64,000 nt of DNA, taken from the NCBI GenBank assembly GCA_047404195.1, contig JBDOIU010000008.1, positions 1-64,000 of the forward strand, in the 5' to 3' direction. The stretch is from JAJRRL01 sp047404195 (lineage in GTDB: Bacteria > Pseudomonadota > Gammaproteobacteria > JAJRRL01). Each line of letters starts with the position of its first letter. Position 1 is the stretch's first letter. A program made the translations under genes and the position numbers. The notes below the pieces were generated by a model, which saw nothing but the letters and a program-made list of their open reading frames with translations, did no database searches and had not been told where the DNA came from. Positions 19,079 through 27,671 of this stretch are shown piece after piece.

Positions 19079-19531
19079 ATGAGTCAAAAAGATACTGCCA
19101 ACCGTCGTCAGCAGGCGAGAGAAGTTGCGCTACAGGGTTTGTACCAATGGGCTATTCATCCAAAATCACTTGCCAAGTTGATGTTGGATTTAAAGCCACT
19201 GTCACAGCAAGAGGATTTATCATTAGAAAAAGCCGACTGGTGTTATGTCGAGCAGTTGCTCAGTGGAGCGATTGAGGCGGTTGCGGTTTTGGATGAACAC
19301 ATTGCACCTGTGCTGGATCGTGATATCAGTAAGATTGATGCAATTGAGTTGGCTATTTTACGATTATCTGTTTACGAATTAAAACATGAGCTAGCTGTAC
19401 CTGTGCCGGTAGTGATTAACGAAGCAATACTGCTTGCAAAGCGCTATGCTGCTGATAGAAGCTATCAGTTTGTGAATGGTGTTTTAGATAAGATTCATCC
19501 GGGACTCAGAAAAATTCAGTTGGGCGAGTAA
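19079..19531 (+). CDS. nusB: Transcription antitermination factor NusB
   Basis: All-helical protein that with NusE/S10 binds boxA of rRNA leaders to prevent early termination. 150 residues; the N-terminal RRQAREVALQGLYQW and central RDISKIDAIELAILRLSVYEL, VPVVINEAILLAKRYAAD motifs are characteristic. AGAGGG precedes the ATG. In many gammaproteobacteria ribD/ribE/ribH stand between nrdR and nusB; here they are absent and nusB follows nrdR after nine bases. Confidence 0.96.
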   Translation: MSQKDTANRRQQAREVALQGLYQWAIHPKSLAKLMLDLKPLSQQEDLSLEKADWCYVEQLLSGAIEAVAVLDEHIAPVLDRDISKIDAIELAILRLSVYELKHELAVPVPVVINEAILLAKRYAADRSYQFVNGVLDKIHPGLRKIQLGE

Positions 19532-19571
19532 AGTGCCCGGTGGTCATCCCTAAAGGTTATGGAGTGCGAAG

Positions 19572-20369
19572 ATGTCGCTAAATCGTTTAGAAGCCAAATT
19601 AATGAACTACATGAAAAAAGCCATGCATGATTATGCCATGGTGCCTACAGGCTCTAGGGTAATGGCTTGTTTGTCTGGTGGTAAAGACTCTTTCACCATG
19701 GTGTATTTGCTTAATAAGTTGCGTATTGCTAGCAACAACAAGTTTGAATTACATGCCTTCACACTGGATCAGCAGCAACCAGGATGGGATGACAGTGCAT
19801 TGCGCCAATGGTTAGAGGATGCAAAAATACCATATACAATTCTGTCTCGTGATACATATAGTATCGTTACCGATAAAATACCTGAAAATAAAACCTACTG
19901 CTCACTCTGCTCCCGTTTGCGTCGTGGTATTATTTATCGCTGGGCGCGTGAGAATGGTTATCAGAGAATTGCGTTGGGTCACCATCGAGATGATTTAATT
20001 GAAACGCTGCTGATGTCGATTTTTTATAATGGTCAAGTGAAGTCAATGCCGCCAAAGTTAAAGACAGATGATGGTAATCACATTGTCGTGCGGCCATTAG
20101 CCCTGTGTCAGGAAGCGGATATCGCTGCATTTGCACGCCATATGCATTATCCAATCATTCCTTGTAATTTATGTGGCTCGCAAAAGAACTTAACACGTCA
20201 ACGTATAAAAGGGTTAATCAAGCACATGTCAGCCGAAAACCCTAAAATACCCAGCAATATGTTACGTGCGTTATCAAATGTAAAGCCAAGCCAGTTAATG
20301 GATAAAGACCTCTGGGATTTCAAGGCATTGCATCCAGACGAGCAGCTGGCTATGGTAGAAGGGGAGTAG
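19572..20369 (+). CDS. ttcA: tRNA 2-thiocytidine(32) synthetase TtcA
   Basis: Iron-sulfur enzyme that thiolates C32 in certain tRNAs. The PP-loop ATP motif SGGKDS is at 35-40. The cluster-binding cysteines are in CSLCSRLRRG (near 113-116) and CNLCGSQ (near 204-207), the TtcA pattern. 265 residues is a little shorter than E. coli (311) but core motifs are complete. It is the last housekeeping gene before accessory island 1. Confidence 0.94.
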   Translation: MSLNRLEAKLMNYMKKAMHDYAMVPTGSRVMACLSGGKDSFTMVYLLNKLRIASNNKFELHAFTLDQQQPGWDDSALRQWLEDAKIPYTILSRDTYSIVTDKIPENKTYCSLCSRLRRGIIYRWARENGYQRIALGHHRDDLIETLLMSIFYNGQVKSMPPKLKTDDGNHIVVRPLALCQEADIAAFARHMHYPIIPCNLCGSQKNLTRQRIKGLIKHMSAENPKIPSNMLRALSNVKPSQLMDKDLWDFKALHPDEQLAMVEGE

Positions 20370-20394
20370 CGTTCATGATTGCTTGCATTGATGG

Positions 20395-20424
20395 TTGTGT
20401 GGGATGGATTGGATGTTGTATAAG
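20395..20424 (+). promoter_or_regulatory. Possible promoter of the 199-residue orphan gene
   Basis: TTGTGT at 20395-20400, 18 bases, TATAAG at 20419-20424. Only 17 bases separate the -10 from the ATG, so the leader would be very short. Confidence 0.35.
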
Positions 20425-20441
20425 TGGCATAGGTTGATAGT

Positions 20442-21041
20442 ATGAAAGAAGCTCAAGATTTTGTGAGAATTCTGATAAATTCACAGAGCTTGGCTGCTGT
20501 GATGATGCGCATGGGTATTGCAGAAAATGATTTTCCGCAGTGCGATAAACCATTTCAACATTTTGTTGATCAAAAGCTTGCATCTATATTTAGGCTGGTG
20601 GGAGTAAATATATTTAGTTGTCAAAAGGATAAAAGAAAGCTTTTCAATTATATTTTGATGAGTAAAGGTTTAATCAACGGCCTAGTACGTGATCAGTCTG
20701 ACCTTGTTGTTGCTAATGCAGTGCTAGGCTTAAGGGGGCTGTCATTAAAAGAAGGTGCTCCAGCATCTGATATCAAACTCTATGCAAATCGGTATAGACT
20801 GAATTATGCTGCTGCACAAATGAGACTTATTATGCTGGCAATGAGGGATTTTGCGGCACAGAAGGGTCTGAGAGCAATGAATGGAGACGTGTTGTCACAT
20901 ATTGTTCCATTAGTGTGTGGTCTTCAGAATCACACGGACTTGCTACGTATTTATCATAATGCACAGCGTTATATCACTATTGAAATACCTGAGCGAATCA
21001 AAATGTTAAAAGAGGATAGGCGCTTTTCTACTTTGCATTAG
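20442..21041 (+). CDS. Orphan protein of unknown function
   Basis: 199 residues, not recognised. It is mostly helical in look, soluble, without signal peptide or clear membrane segment; it carries scattered cysteines but no metal motif. The long open frame, ATG start and good codon use support a real gene. It starts 72 bases after ttcA and lies beside the 740-residue orphan, so the two may be parts of one accessory island. No PmrA-like repeat was found upstream. It could be an effector or a remnant of one; no function can be assigned. Confidence 0.65.
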   Translation: MKEAQDFVRILINSQSLAAVMMRMGIAENDFPQCDKPFQHFVDQKLASIFRLVGVNIFSCQKDKRKLFNYILMSKGLINGLVRDQSDLVVANAVLGLRGLSLKEGAPASDIKLYANRYRLNYAAAQMRLIMLAMRDFAAQKGLRAMNGDVLSHIVPLVCGLQNHTDLLRIYHNAQRYITIEIPERIKMLKEDRRFSTLH

Positions 21042-21373
21042 CATTGTATTGGCAGTAGAAATGATGGTATTGTCAAATGCCAAATGTGTTTGATTCACCA
21101 CGTTAAGTTATATTTATTGCTGGTTTTTTGTATGTCCACTTAGTAGTGGATTGATACTTTCTTTTATGTGGGAATTTGAAGTGGTGTTCTATGCGCATCA
21201 AATAAGGTTGCATTAAATGCTGAGTGTGCAGAGGCCTCGAGATGTGGTGATGTTAATCAATATTGTATTACTTATCCGTTTGATGGTGTGGATTCATGAT
21301 AACGTAGAATAATGTGACCGCAGTGTTAGAGATGGCTTGTTGTCAAAAGAAGCAGGTATGAGAGTTGTTGATA
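21042..21373 (+). other. Non-coding stretch, no clear features
   Basis: AT-rich region between the two orphan genes. I see no long open frame, tRNA, strong terminator or repeat here. A small open frame follows at 21374. Confidence 0.4.
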
Positions 21374-21589
21374 ATGAATCACCTGATGGCAATGCTTCAC
21401 GCAGGACTTATTCAGATAGGGCGCGTTGTCAGCTGTCGGTTCAATGACTTGATAAGCAGTATCCGTCTCGAGAATGATAAATTGGTGCTGATCGTATTGA
21501 GATTTGCAAATAAAACCTTAAGGTTTTATTTTCAGGGATCACATTGCCAGGCCAATGTTACTGTTTTGTTTAATGATCATAAACCCTAA
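21374..21589 (+). CDS. Possible small protein (71 residues)
   Basis: ATG at 21374 opens a frame of 71 codons with a hydrophobic N-terminal third and a beta-rich, basic remainder. The ribosome site is poor and I do not recognise the product. It could be a chance frame or the remains of a larger gene. Kept at low confidence because no other gene covers the region. Confidence 0.25.
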   Translation: MNHLMAMLHAGLIQIGRVVSCRFNDLISSIRLENDKLVLIVLRFANKTLRFYFQGSHCQANVTVLFNDHKP

Positions 21590-21648
21590 GTCATTGACTT
21601 TAGATAATTTTTCAAGCTGCATCATGTTATTCCTCATGTGCCTAGCAC

Positions 21649-21677
21649 TTGAGATGTGTCACATTAGTTGCTATACT
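21649..21677 (+). promoter_or_regulatory. Promoter of the 740-residue HAD-like orphan
   Basis: TTGAGA at 21649-21654, 17 bases, TATACT at 21672-21677 with the extended -10 TGC directly before it. 27 bases upstream of the ATG. Confidence 0.6.
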
Positions 21678-21704
21678 GGGAGAAAGTAAACATTAGAGTA
21701 TGTC

Positions 21705-23927
21705 ATGGCTAGAGAAAATAAATTAATTGCGGTTGATGTAGATGCAACATTAGTCAATGCTTATGCAGGTAACTTAGTGTGGAATGCCCCACTTCTTAGT
21801 GAGTTACAAGGGCAGTCAATTCATATCGTGAGTCATGCACACGCGGCTCAATATAATGATAATACAGTTAAAGCTAGAAAGTCTATGACTGACGACAGTG
21901 CGCTGTATGCACGTGTCATTACAAGGCGCTTAGTGAACGCTAAGCTCGAGCGTAATGGTATTTCAGTCATCAGTACATCAGTAGGAAGAAGCGCGCTTGA
22001 GCACGATCATATGAAGAGAAGCAAGAGAAAGTATAATTACTATTCAAAGGTGTTTTCCAGGTATGATGCAGACATTGATAAATGCTTTTATGCTTTGTAC
22101 TTGAAATCATTGCACAAGTCTGCGCGAAATCTCTATGATCAGCACAAGCGTACGCTTGTGGATAAAGGTGTATCAGAAGGATTTTTCACATTGATCGAAT
22201 CTCAGGATTTAGAAACACTGAGTCAGTATTCGTTGTTCGAATTCGGTCAAAAAATTAATGGTGATGACTTGCTCAAGTTGGACTATTTAGAATTTGATTT
22301 TGTGCCACAGACATCAGAAGATTATAAAGCGCATGCTCGTGCTGTCAGTAATGCATCTCAACAATCGCTTGTGTGCATTAAAGCAGATGATATGTACACC
22401 TTAGATTTTGATGCATTCACTGACAATGATCCAGACGATCGTTTGCTTGATAAGTCAAAAGCTTATGCCGTTTCAGCACTTACAGCATCAAACGTGGAAA
22501 AAGTGACAATTATTGATGATAGCCGAACTGTCGCTAGACAATTCAGTCGTGAATATCAGAAATTACACAAAAGTATACCTGCCACTATTCGCCATGAAAT
22601 GAGAATGACTGAAGGAGTGCAATTGCTTACAGTGCTTGACGAATTTCTATCATTACCCACCAAACGAAATGGCATCAATAACATTGTAGATCAGGTGCAT
22701 AGGTTGCATAGGATTGTTACTGTAGATGCGATTGAACCTTATCTTCAGCAGTTACTCTCACATCCTCACCTGCGTAAACATTTTTCAAATGCTGCCAAGT
22801 GTGATCCACTTATTCAGTTAATCAGTGCCTGCTCCCAGAGCGGATATAGTGAAGATGCCGCAATACAGTCATTTTTGACTGGTCTGCTTTCACGCCCGGA
22901 AGTGCTTTCACACCCGGAAGTGCTTTCACGCCCCGAAGCCAAAGTATTTGAAGCTATCAACAACATGAAAAATGAACTCGGCTTATTGAAGCAGCGAATT
23001 TATCCAAATTATGGTAACCCTGAATCTTCTAATATTAACGCTCATACACAATATGGTATTACTCTTAACGCGGTCGAACAGTTGTCGCTACAGAGTGATG
23101 TAACTCTTGTTAAGCTTGCACAAGAATGTTGTGAGTTGATGGTTGATGATGTCCCAGTTGTTAAAGGCAAAGACTATTTGAGTAAAATTTCCGACCTTAT
23201 AAGTGATCAGGGCAGTGTTGCTAAAATTAGAAGTGCGTTGCAGGTGCGGCATCAGTTAAAAATAGAAGCATCTATCTTTCCATCTAATTGGCCTAAGAGA
23301 AATATTATGAAGGAACGAAAATCATTGCAGAGAAATATCAAATCATTGCATACAGATGGCTTATCTACGGCTGCGAAGCTTATTCATACAGTTAAAATGT
23401 GTCAGGATTACCTTGTCTTAAACGATAAAAGACAAGATGAATATTTGGGTGTCGGTATTTTTCGAGGGCCGTTTTCAAAGTCTCAGAAAAGCAATGCCGT
23501 TGAAAAATTTCTTGGTATACTAATGGGGAAAGTTGATTCATTGACAGATGTCGAGCTTAATGCTCTTCAACAGGGTTTGTGTAAAGATATTTTTGATTTT
23601 GCGATAAAAGCTGGTGTTATTCACAGTGTTGATGCTCAAAATAACCAGATTGTTTTAGATGAATCATGTAAAGCTGATCATTCATCTAAATCTGATTATT
23701 CACTTCTCATGCAAAATTTGCTGAGTGAGATGGGTTATCAATTGAGTCGCTCAGGTGCGAGCGATAAAACCTTCACCATTCCGCAGAGTGAATCCGGTCT
23801 TCCGCTAAGGATTGAAGTGAAATCTAAGGATGCTTGCGTGTCATATCCTATCAGTAAGCATGGCTTAGAGAGCCTAAAGGCTCGTTTTAGTATTGATGAG
23901 CAAAAACAAGACCATCTTCACCCTTAA
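21705..23927 (+). CDS. Large orphan protein with HAD-like N-terminus (candidate effector)
   Basis: 740 residues, no clear relative known to me. The N-terminus has LIAVDVDATLV, a match to HAD motif I (D11 and D13), then IHIVSH (S43) as a possible motif II, and KVTIIDDSRTVA (D271, D272) as a possible motif IV; the large gap would be a cap insertion. If so, residues 1-320 form a phosphatase-like domain. The rest is helical, with three tandem LS(R/H)PE(V/A) repeats at 395-412 encoded by an 18-base repeat. No signal peptide or membrane helix, so a cytoplasmic or injected protein. It lies in an accessory island and has its own promoter. Function is inferred only from motifs. Confidence 0.75.
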   Translation: MARENKLIAVDVDATLVNAYAGNLVWNAPLLSELQGQSIHIVSHAHAAQYNDNTVKARKSMTDDSALYARVITRRLVNAKLERNGISVISTSVGRSALEHDHMKRSKRKYNYYSKVFSRYDADIDKCFYALYLKSLHKSARNLYDQHKRTLVDKGVSEGFFTLIESQDLETLSQYSLFEFGQKINGDDLLKLDYLEFDFVPQTSEDYKAHARAVSNASQQSLVCIKADDMYTLDFDAFTDNDPDDRLLDKSKAYAVSALTASNVEKVTIIDDSRTVARQFSREYQKLHKSIPATIRHEMRMTEGVQLLTVLDEFLSLPTKRNGINNIVDQVHRLHRIVTVDAIEPYLQQLLSHPHLRKHFSNAAKCDPLIQLISACSQSGYSEDAAIQSFLTGLLSRPEVLSHPEVLSRPEAKVFEAINNMKNELGLLKQRIYPNYGNPESSNINAHTQYGITLNAVEQLSLQSDVTLVKLAQECCELMVDDVPVVKGKDYLSKISDLISDQGSVAKIRSALQVRHQLKIEASIFPSNWPKRNIMKERKSLQRNIKSLHTDGLSTAAKLIHTVKMCQDYLVLNDKRQDEYLGVGIFRGPFSKSQKSNAVEKFLGILMGKVDSLTDVELNALQQGLCKDIFDFAIKAGVIHSVDAQNNQIVLDESCKADHSSKSDYSLLMQNLLSEMGYQLSRSGASDKTFTIPQSESGLPLRIEVKSKDACVSYPISKHGLESLKARFSIDEQKQDHLHP
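22887..22940 (+). repeat. Three tandem 18-base units inside the HAD-like orphan
   Basis: Units at 22887-22904, 22905-22922 and 22923-22940, the first two with one mismatch, coding for LSRPEV, LSHPEV, LSRPEA. The unit is in frame, so copy number could change without breaking the protein. Confidence 0.85.
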
Positions 23928-23957
23928 TCATCGCTGTATCCGGTCTCAGACCATTTG

Positions 23958-25652
23958 TTATTGACTCTGCGGTCCAACAGCAATGAGGTATCCCGGCACA
24001 GGTTTACCATGCTGTTTGCGCAGCGTAATGTTATCGTTACACAGGAATTGCATACCTGCATTGATCGTCATTTCTTCAAGATAGTCCATGTGGTGGGCAT
24101 AGCGAATGTTTTTTTGTAGCTGGTACGGTGCAATATGTGATTTTTCCACCGTGAACTGAAAGAGTCCATCCTTGCTTAACGTGTTAGCGATTGCTTGAAA
24201 CAGCGTGTCCAGTTTGCCAATATAAGTCAGAACATCTGCTGCAAGCACAAGGTCAATTTCTTTATATGACGATATTTTGCTTTCAATGTCGCCAATGACC
24301 AGCTCGTGATATAAGTTTTTTTGATCCGCTACTTTGATCATTTTACTTGAAAGGTCGATACCGATCAGGTGTTTTGCCCAGTCTGCAAAAAATTCACCAC
24401 AAAGGCCAGTACCACAGCCTAAATCCAATATACGAAGACAGCAGTTTGTATCTTGTTTGATGAGTTGCCCGGCTGTGACAAACATTTGCTGTGGTACATG
24501 GTAGTGCAGGCTGTCTTTCAGATGCTGATCATAAAAATGAGCGTAGTGATCAAAAAGACTTTTAACGTAGGCGTCTGGTGCGCGTGGGCTGGTATCCTTG
24601 TCACTCAATGCATTTAAGATGTGCTGAAACTCAGCATTGCCTGGGTCAATACGCAGGGCAGATTGATACTGTTCAATGGCAGATTGTAGGCGACCAATTT
24701 TCAGATAAATCGCACCCATGTTTAGTATGGCGTCCAGGTGATGTGGGTCTTTTTCTAGGGTGACTTTGAAGTAGCCTAAAGCTTCTTCATGTCGTTCTTC
24801 TGCCATGAGAATGACTGCAATATTGTAGGTGGTTTCTAGTATATCAGATTTTTCTAATTGCATGAGGTAATATTTTAATGCCTCGCGCGGCTGATTGGCT
24901 TCTATGTGCGCTGCTGCAAGGTGATAGCAGCTGTCATTATCAGAGCCACCTTGGTTGACTGCCTTTGTCAGGTGTTTAATGGCTTCAGGTATCCGCTTCT
25001 GTTTCAAGTATGCCAGTCCAATGCGATGTTGTGTTTCCGCATGGTGGGGTTGCTGTTCCAGCCTGCTTTTGAAGAATAAAATGGCTTCGGTATATTTTTC
25101 CTCGAGTAAATATATTTCACCCAGTTGTCCGAGTATAGGTGCATGATCAGGGTTGATGCTGTGTGCATGCTCTAGAATATGATGCGCACTCTTGAGGTTG
25201 CCTTTGGCCAGCAACAAGCGCCCATAATTGTAGTGTGCATCAGCGAAGTTGGGGGCAGATTTGATGGCTTTGAGGTAGCATGCTTCAGCTGCATTCGGAT
25301 TATCTAGTTGTAGTAGGCAGTTGCCAAGATTGTTATGTGCTGGTGCGTACTGGCTATCAATGTCGATGGCTTTACGGTAATCAGCGCTGGCTTTTTTAAT
25401 ATTGCCCATGCGCAGCCAAATATTACCGCGACTACTCAGGGCTTTAGGGTCATCAGGGCTTTCTGCCAGAACAAGGTTAATGTGTTGCAGGGCAGCAGTG
25501 TAATCAGTCTCGCTGGTTGCTATCATTGCGGCAAGGTGATTTAGCTCAGCACACTCAGGTTGTTTGGCAAGCTGTGCATGACAAGCTGATTTCGCTTGCG
25601 GCAGCATGTTGCGTTTGAGGTAACCAGTGATGGTTTGAATATTGTCGTCCAT
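23958..25652 (-). CDS. TPR-repeat protein fused to SAM-dependent methyltransferase
   Basis: 564 residues. The first ~350 are about nine tetratricopeptide repeats (pattern such as APAHNNLGNCLLQLDNPNAA). From ~400 a class I methyltransferase follows, with the SAM loop LDLGCGTG at 409-416, the acidic ribose-binding IGIDLS and DLVLAADVLTYIG motif. TPRs probably bind a protein substrate or partner; the methylated target is unknown. The start at 25652 lies inside the 3' end of mltB, a 98-base overlap; the next Met (residue 16) would shorten but not remove it. It ends the mrdA-rodA-mltB cluster. Confidence 0.85.
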   Translation of the reverse strand: MDDNIQTITGYLKRNMLPQAKSACHAQLAKQPECAELNHLAAMIATSETDYTAALQHINLVLAESPDDPKALSSRGNIWLRMGNIKKASADYRKAIDIDSQYAPAHNNLGNCLLQLDNPNAAEACYLKAIKSAPNFADAHYNYGRLLLAKGNLKSAHHILEHAHSINPDHAPILGQLGEIYLLEEKYTEAILFFKSRLEQQPHHAETQHRIGLAYLKQKRIPEAIKHLTKAVNQGGSDNDSCYHLAAAHIEANQPREALKYYLMQLEKSDILETTYNIAVILMAEERHEEALGYFKVTLEKDPHHLDAILNMGAIYLKIGRLQSAIEQYQSALRIDPGNAEFQHILNALSDKDTSPRAPDAYVKSLFDHYAHFYDQHLKDSLHYHVPQQMFVTAGQLIKQDTNCCLRILDLGCGTGLCGEFFADWAKHLIGIDLSSKMIKVADQKNLYHELVIGDIESKISSYKEIDLVLAADVLTYIGKLDTLFQAIANTLSKDGLFQFTVEKSHIAPYQLQKNIRYAHHMDYLEEMTINAGMQFLCNDNITLRKQHGKPVPGYLIAVGPQSQ

Positions 25653-26526
25653 AATATTGTTTCTCTATACGTTGAGCCAATTGTGCCACGGCCATGGCAT
25701 ATAAATGGCTGTGATTGTAGGCCATGATGGCATGAAAATTGTGGTGGATATGCCAATATTCGAGTTGTTTGCCATTCAGTGTGATTTGCTGGCTGCTTTT
25801 GCTGGGCTGTGCTTCAAGGCTGGCAATGGGTTGGTGTGGTCGCCAGTGTGCTTGATGGATATAGTTGGCAATACTGAGTATGGCATCGTCATTATTGTGT
25901 AGCAAATCAGCTGGGCGCTTCTTATCTGCGCTCACGGCGAAATAGCGGTAGGTGCTCGGCATAAATTGTGGAATGCCCAGCGCACCTGCGTATGACCCAC
26001 CAATGCTGTTGGGTGCAATGTGTTGTTCTTCGCTGAGTAACAGTAGGGCTGCTAATTCGCGGCTGAAGTAGTCTTGTCGGCGGTTGGGTCCATAAAAAGC
26101 CAATGTGCTGAGTGTGTTGAGTGCAGAATGCGGTGCTTGGTAGCGACCATAGCGACTTTCGACACCAATGATCGCAACAACGAGGCTGGCTGGTACGGCA
26201 TATCGCTTCTCTACTCGCTGTAGGGTCTGGTGATGGGCTCGCCAGTAGTTGACGCCACCAGTGATGCGAGCAGTGCTTAGGAAATGCCGTCGATATTTAT
26301 TCCAATGTTGCTTTTCGTAAGGATGGTGCATTTGATTCAGGATGTGGTTATCAATGTGTGTCATCGCTAGCCAGTGTCGTGTTTTAGCCGCTGGGTAGTG
26401 ATAGCGTGACTGCATCATGTTGACAAAGCGTTCTTGTGGCGCATCATCGGCTGCTGCTACGGTAATTGCCCAGACGGTTACTGGAATGAGTAAAGCAAGG
26501 CATCGGCTGATGTTAGAGTAAAACAC
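25555..26526 (-). CDS. mltB: Membrane-bound lytic murein transglycosylase B
   Basis: Cleaves peptidoglycan glycan strands, making 1,6-anhydro ends. 323 residues with a hydrophobic signal sequence (about 8-26; no clear lipobox, so perhaps periplasmic soluble). Catalytic Glu is E123 in AIIGVESRYGRYQ; the family block GALGIPQFMPSTYR follows near 187. The domain ends near residue 290 (YNHSHLYAMAVAQLAQRI); the last 30 or so residues look like a non-homologous tail that overlaps the start of the TPR gene. Position after rodA is common in gammaproteobacteria. Confidence 0.92.
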   Translation of the reverse strand: MFYSNISRCLALLIPVTVWAITVAAADDAPQERFVNMMQSRYHYPAAKTRHWLAMTHIDNHILNQMHHPYEKQHWNKYRRHFLSTARITGGVNYWRAHHQTLQRVEKRYAVPASLVVAIIGVESRYGRYQAPHSALNTLSTLAFYGPNRRQDYFSRELAALLLLSEEQHIAPNSIGGSYAGALGIPQFMPSTYRYFAVSADKKRPADLLHNNDDAILSIANYIHQAHWRPHQPIASLEAQPSKSSQQITLNGKQLEYWHIHHNFHAIMAYNHSHLYAMAVAQLAQRIEKQYYGRQYSNHHWLPQTQHAAASEISLSCTACQTT

Positions 26527-26546
26527 ACAGTCCCCCTAAAAAATAA

Positions 26547-27671
26547 TTAATCATAACGGCGCACCGTCATAGACATGATCATACCAAAACTAATGCCCTG
26601 TGTCAGCATGACACTGCCACCATAGCTAACGAATGGTAGTGGTACACCCACCACCGGCAAGCAACCACTGACCATGGCGATATTGACGAGTGCAGTGAAT
26701 AAAAATGAGCACCCCAAGCCCGCACATAACAAGCGGTTAAAATGCATAGATTGCCGTTGAGCGATGGTCATGCATCTTAGAAATATTGCACACAGTAAGC
26801 ACAGCAGCACAATACCACCGATCAAACCCCATTCCTCACTGAAGACAGAAAAAATAAAGTCAGTGGTATGCTCAGGCAAGAAGTTCAGATGTGTTTGTGT
26901 GCCATGCAGCCAGCCTTTGCCCATGAGTCCACCTGATCCAATTGCGATTTTGGATTGAATGATGTGATAGCCCTGTCCTAGTGGGTCGCGATCAGGATTG
27001 AGAAAGGTCAATACACGTGCTTTTTGATAGCTGTGTAGGTGGTGCCAGAGCAGCGGTAGGCTCAAAGTGACGCTACCAGCAAGAAACAGTATAATGCGCC
27101 GTGGCAATCCTGATAGCAGTACAATCCAGACGCCGCTGCTCGCAACCATGATGGCTGTGCCCAGGTCGGGTTGTTTGAGGATGAGTGCGCTGGGTAGCGC
27201 AATCATGGCAGCAGCCAGTAAATAGTGTTTCGTGCTGGGTATGTGTTTGAAGCGTGCAAAAAAACCTGCTAGGGCAACGGGAAGCAGTAATTTCATGAAT
27301 TCAGATGGTTGAATTTGCAAACCAGCGATACTGAGCCAGCGGCGTGCGCCATGGTCAACATGGCCAAACAATGAGACCAGTATCAGCAGGCCAACGCCGA
27401 TAAGATACATGGGAATGGCTGCTTCACTGATAATGGTATTCGGCAGCCGTGTGAAGATAAACATACATGCCAGCGCCAACAGAATATGAAAACCCTGGTG
27501 TGCCACCACGGAGAGCTGTTGGTTGCTTGCGCTGTACAGCACCAATAGACCAATGCATGCAAGTAAGCATACCATGAAGAATAGGGGCATATCTGGGCGC
27601 CAACAATTCCAGTTAACAAATCGTCCGACACCGCGCCGACGTCCGTACTCAAGTGGTGGGGGTTGATACAT
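26547..27671 (-). CDS. rodA: Rod-shape glycan polymerase RodA
   Basis: SEDS-family peptidoglycan glycosyltransferase that works with PBP2 in the elongasome. 374 residues with ten membrane segments. The motif near the catalytic Asp is seen in the ARVLTFLNPDRDPLGQGYHI loop, with ALVNIAMVSGCLPVVGVPLPF near the C-terminus. The open frame extends 92 codons upstream into mrdA, but the Met at 27671 has AGAGGTC just before it and begins a normal RodA. It overlaps the mrdA end by 23 bases. Confidence 0.94.
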   Translation of the reverse strand: MYQPPPLEYGRRRGVGRFVNWNCWRPDMPLFFMVCLLACIGLLVLYSASNQQLSVVAHQGFHILLALACMFIFTRLPNTIISEAAIPMYLIGVGLLILVSLFGHVDHGARRWLSIAGLQIQPSEFMKLLLPVALAGFFARFKHIPSTKHYLLAAAMIALPSALILKQPDLGTAIMVASSGVWIVLLSGLPRRIILFLAGSVTLSLPLLWHHLHSYQKARVLTFLNPDRDPLGQGYHIIQSKIAIGSGGLMGKGWLHGTQTHLNFLPEHTTDFIFSVFSEEWGLIGGIVLLCLLCAIFLRCMTIAQRQSMHFNRLLCAGLGCSFLFTALVNIAMVSGCLPVVGVPLPFVSYGGSVMLTQGISFGMIMSMTVRRYD

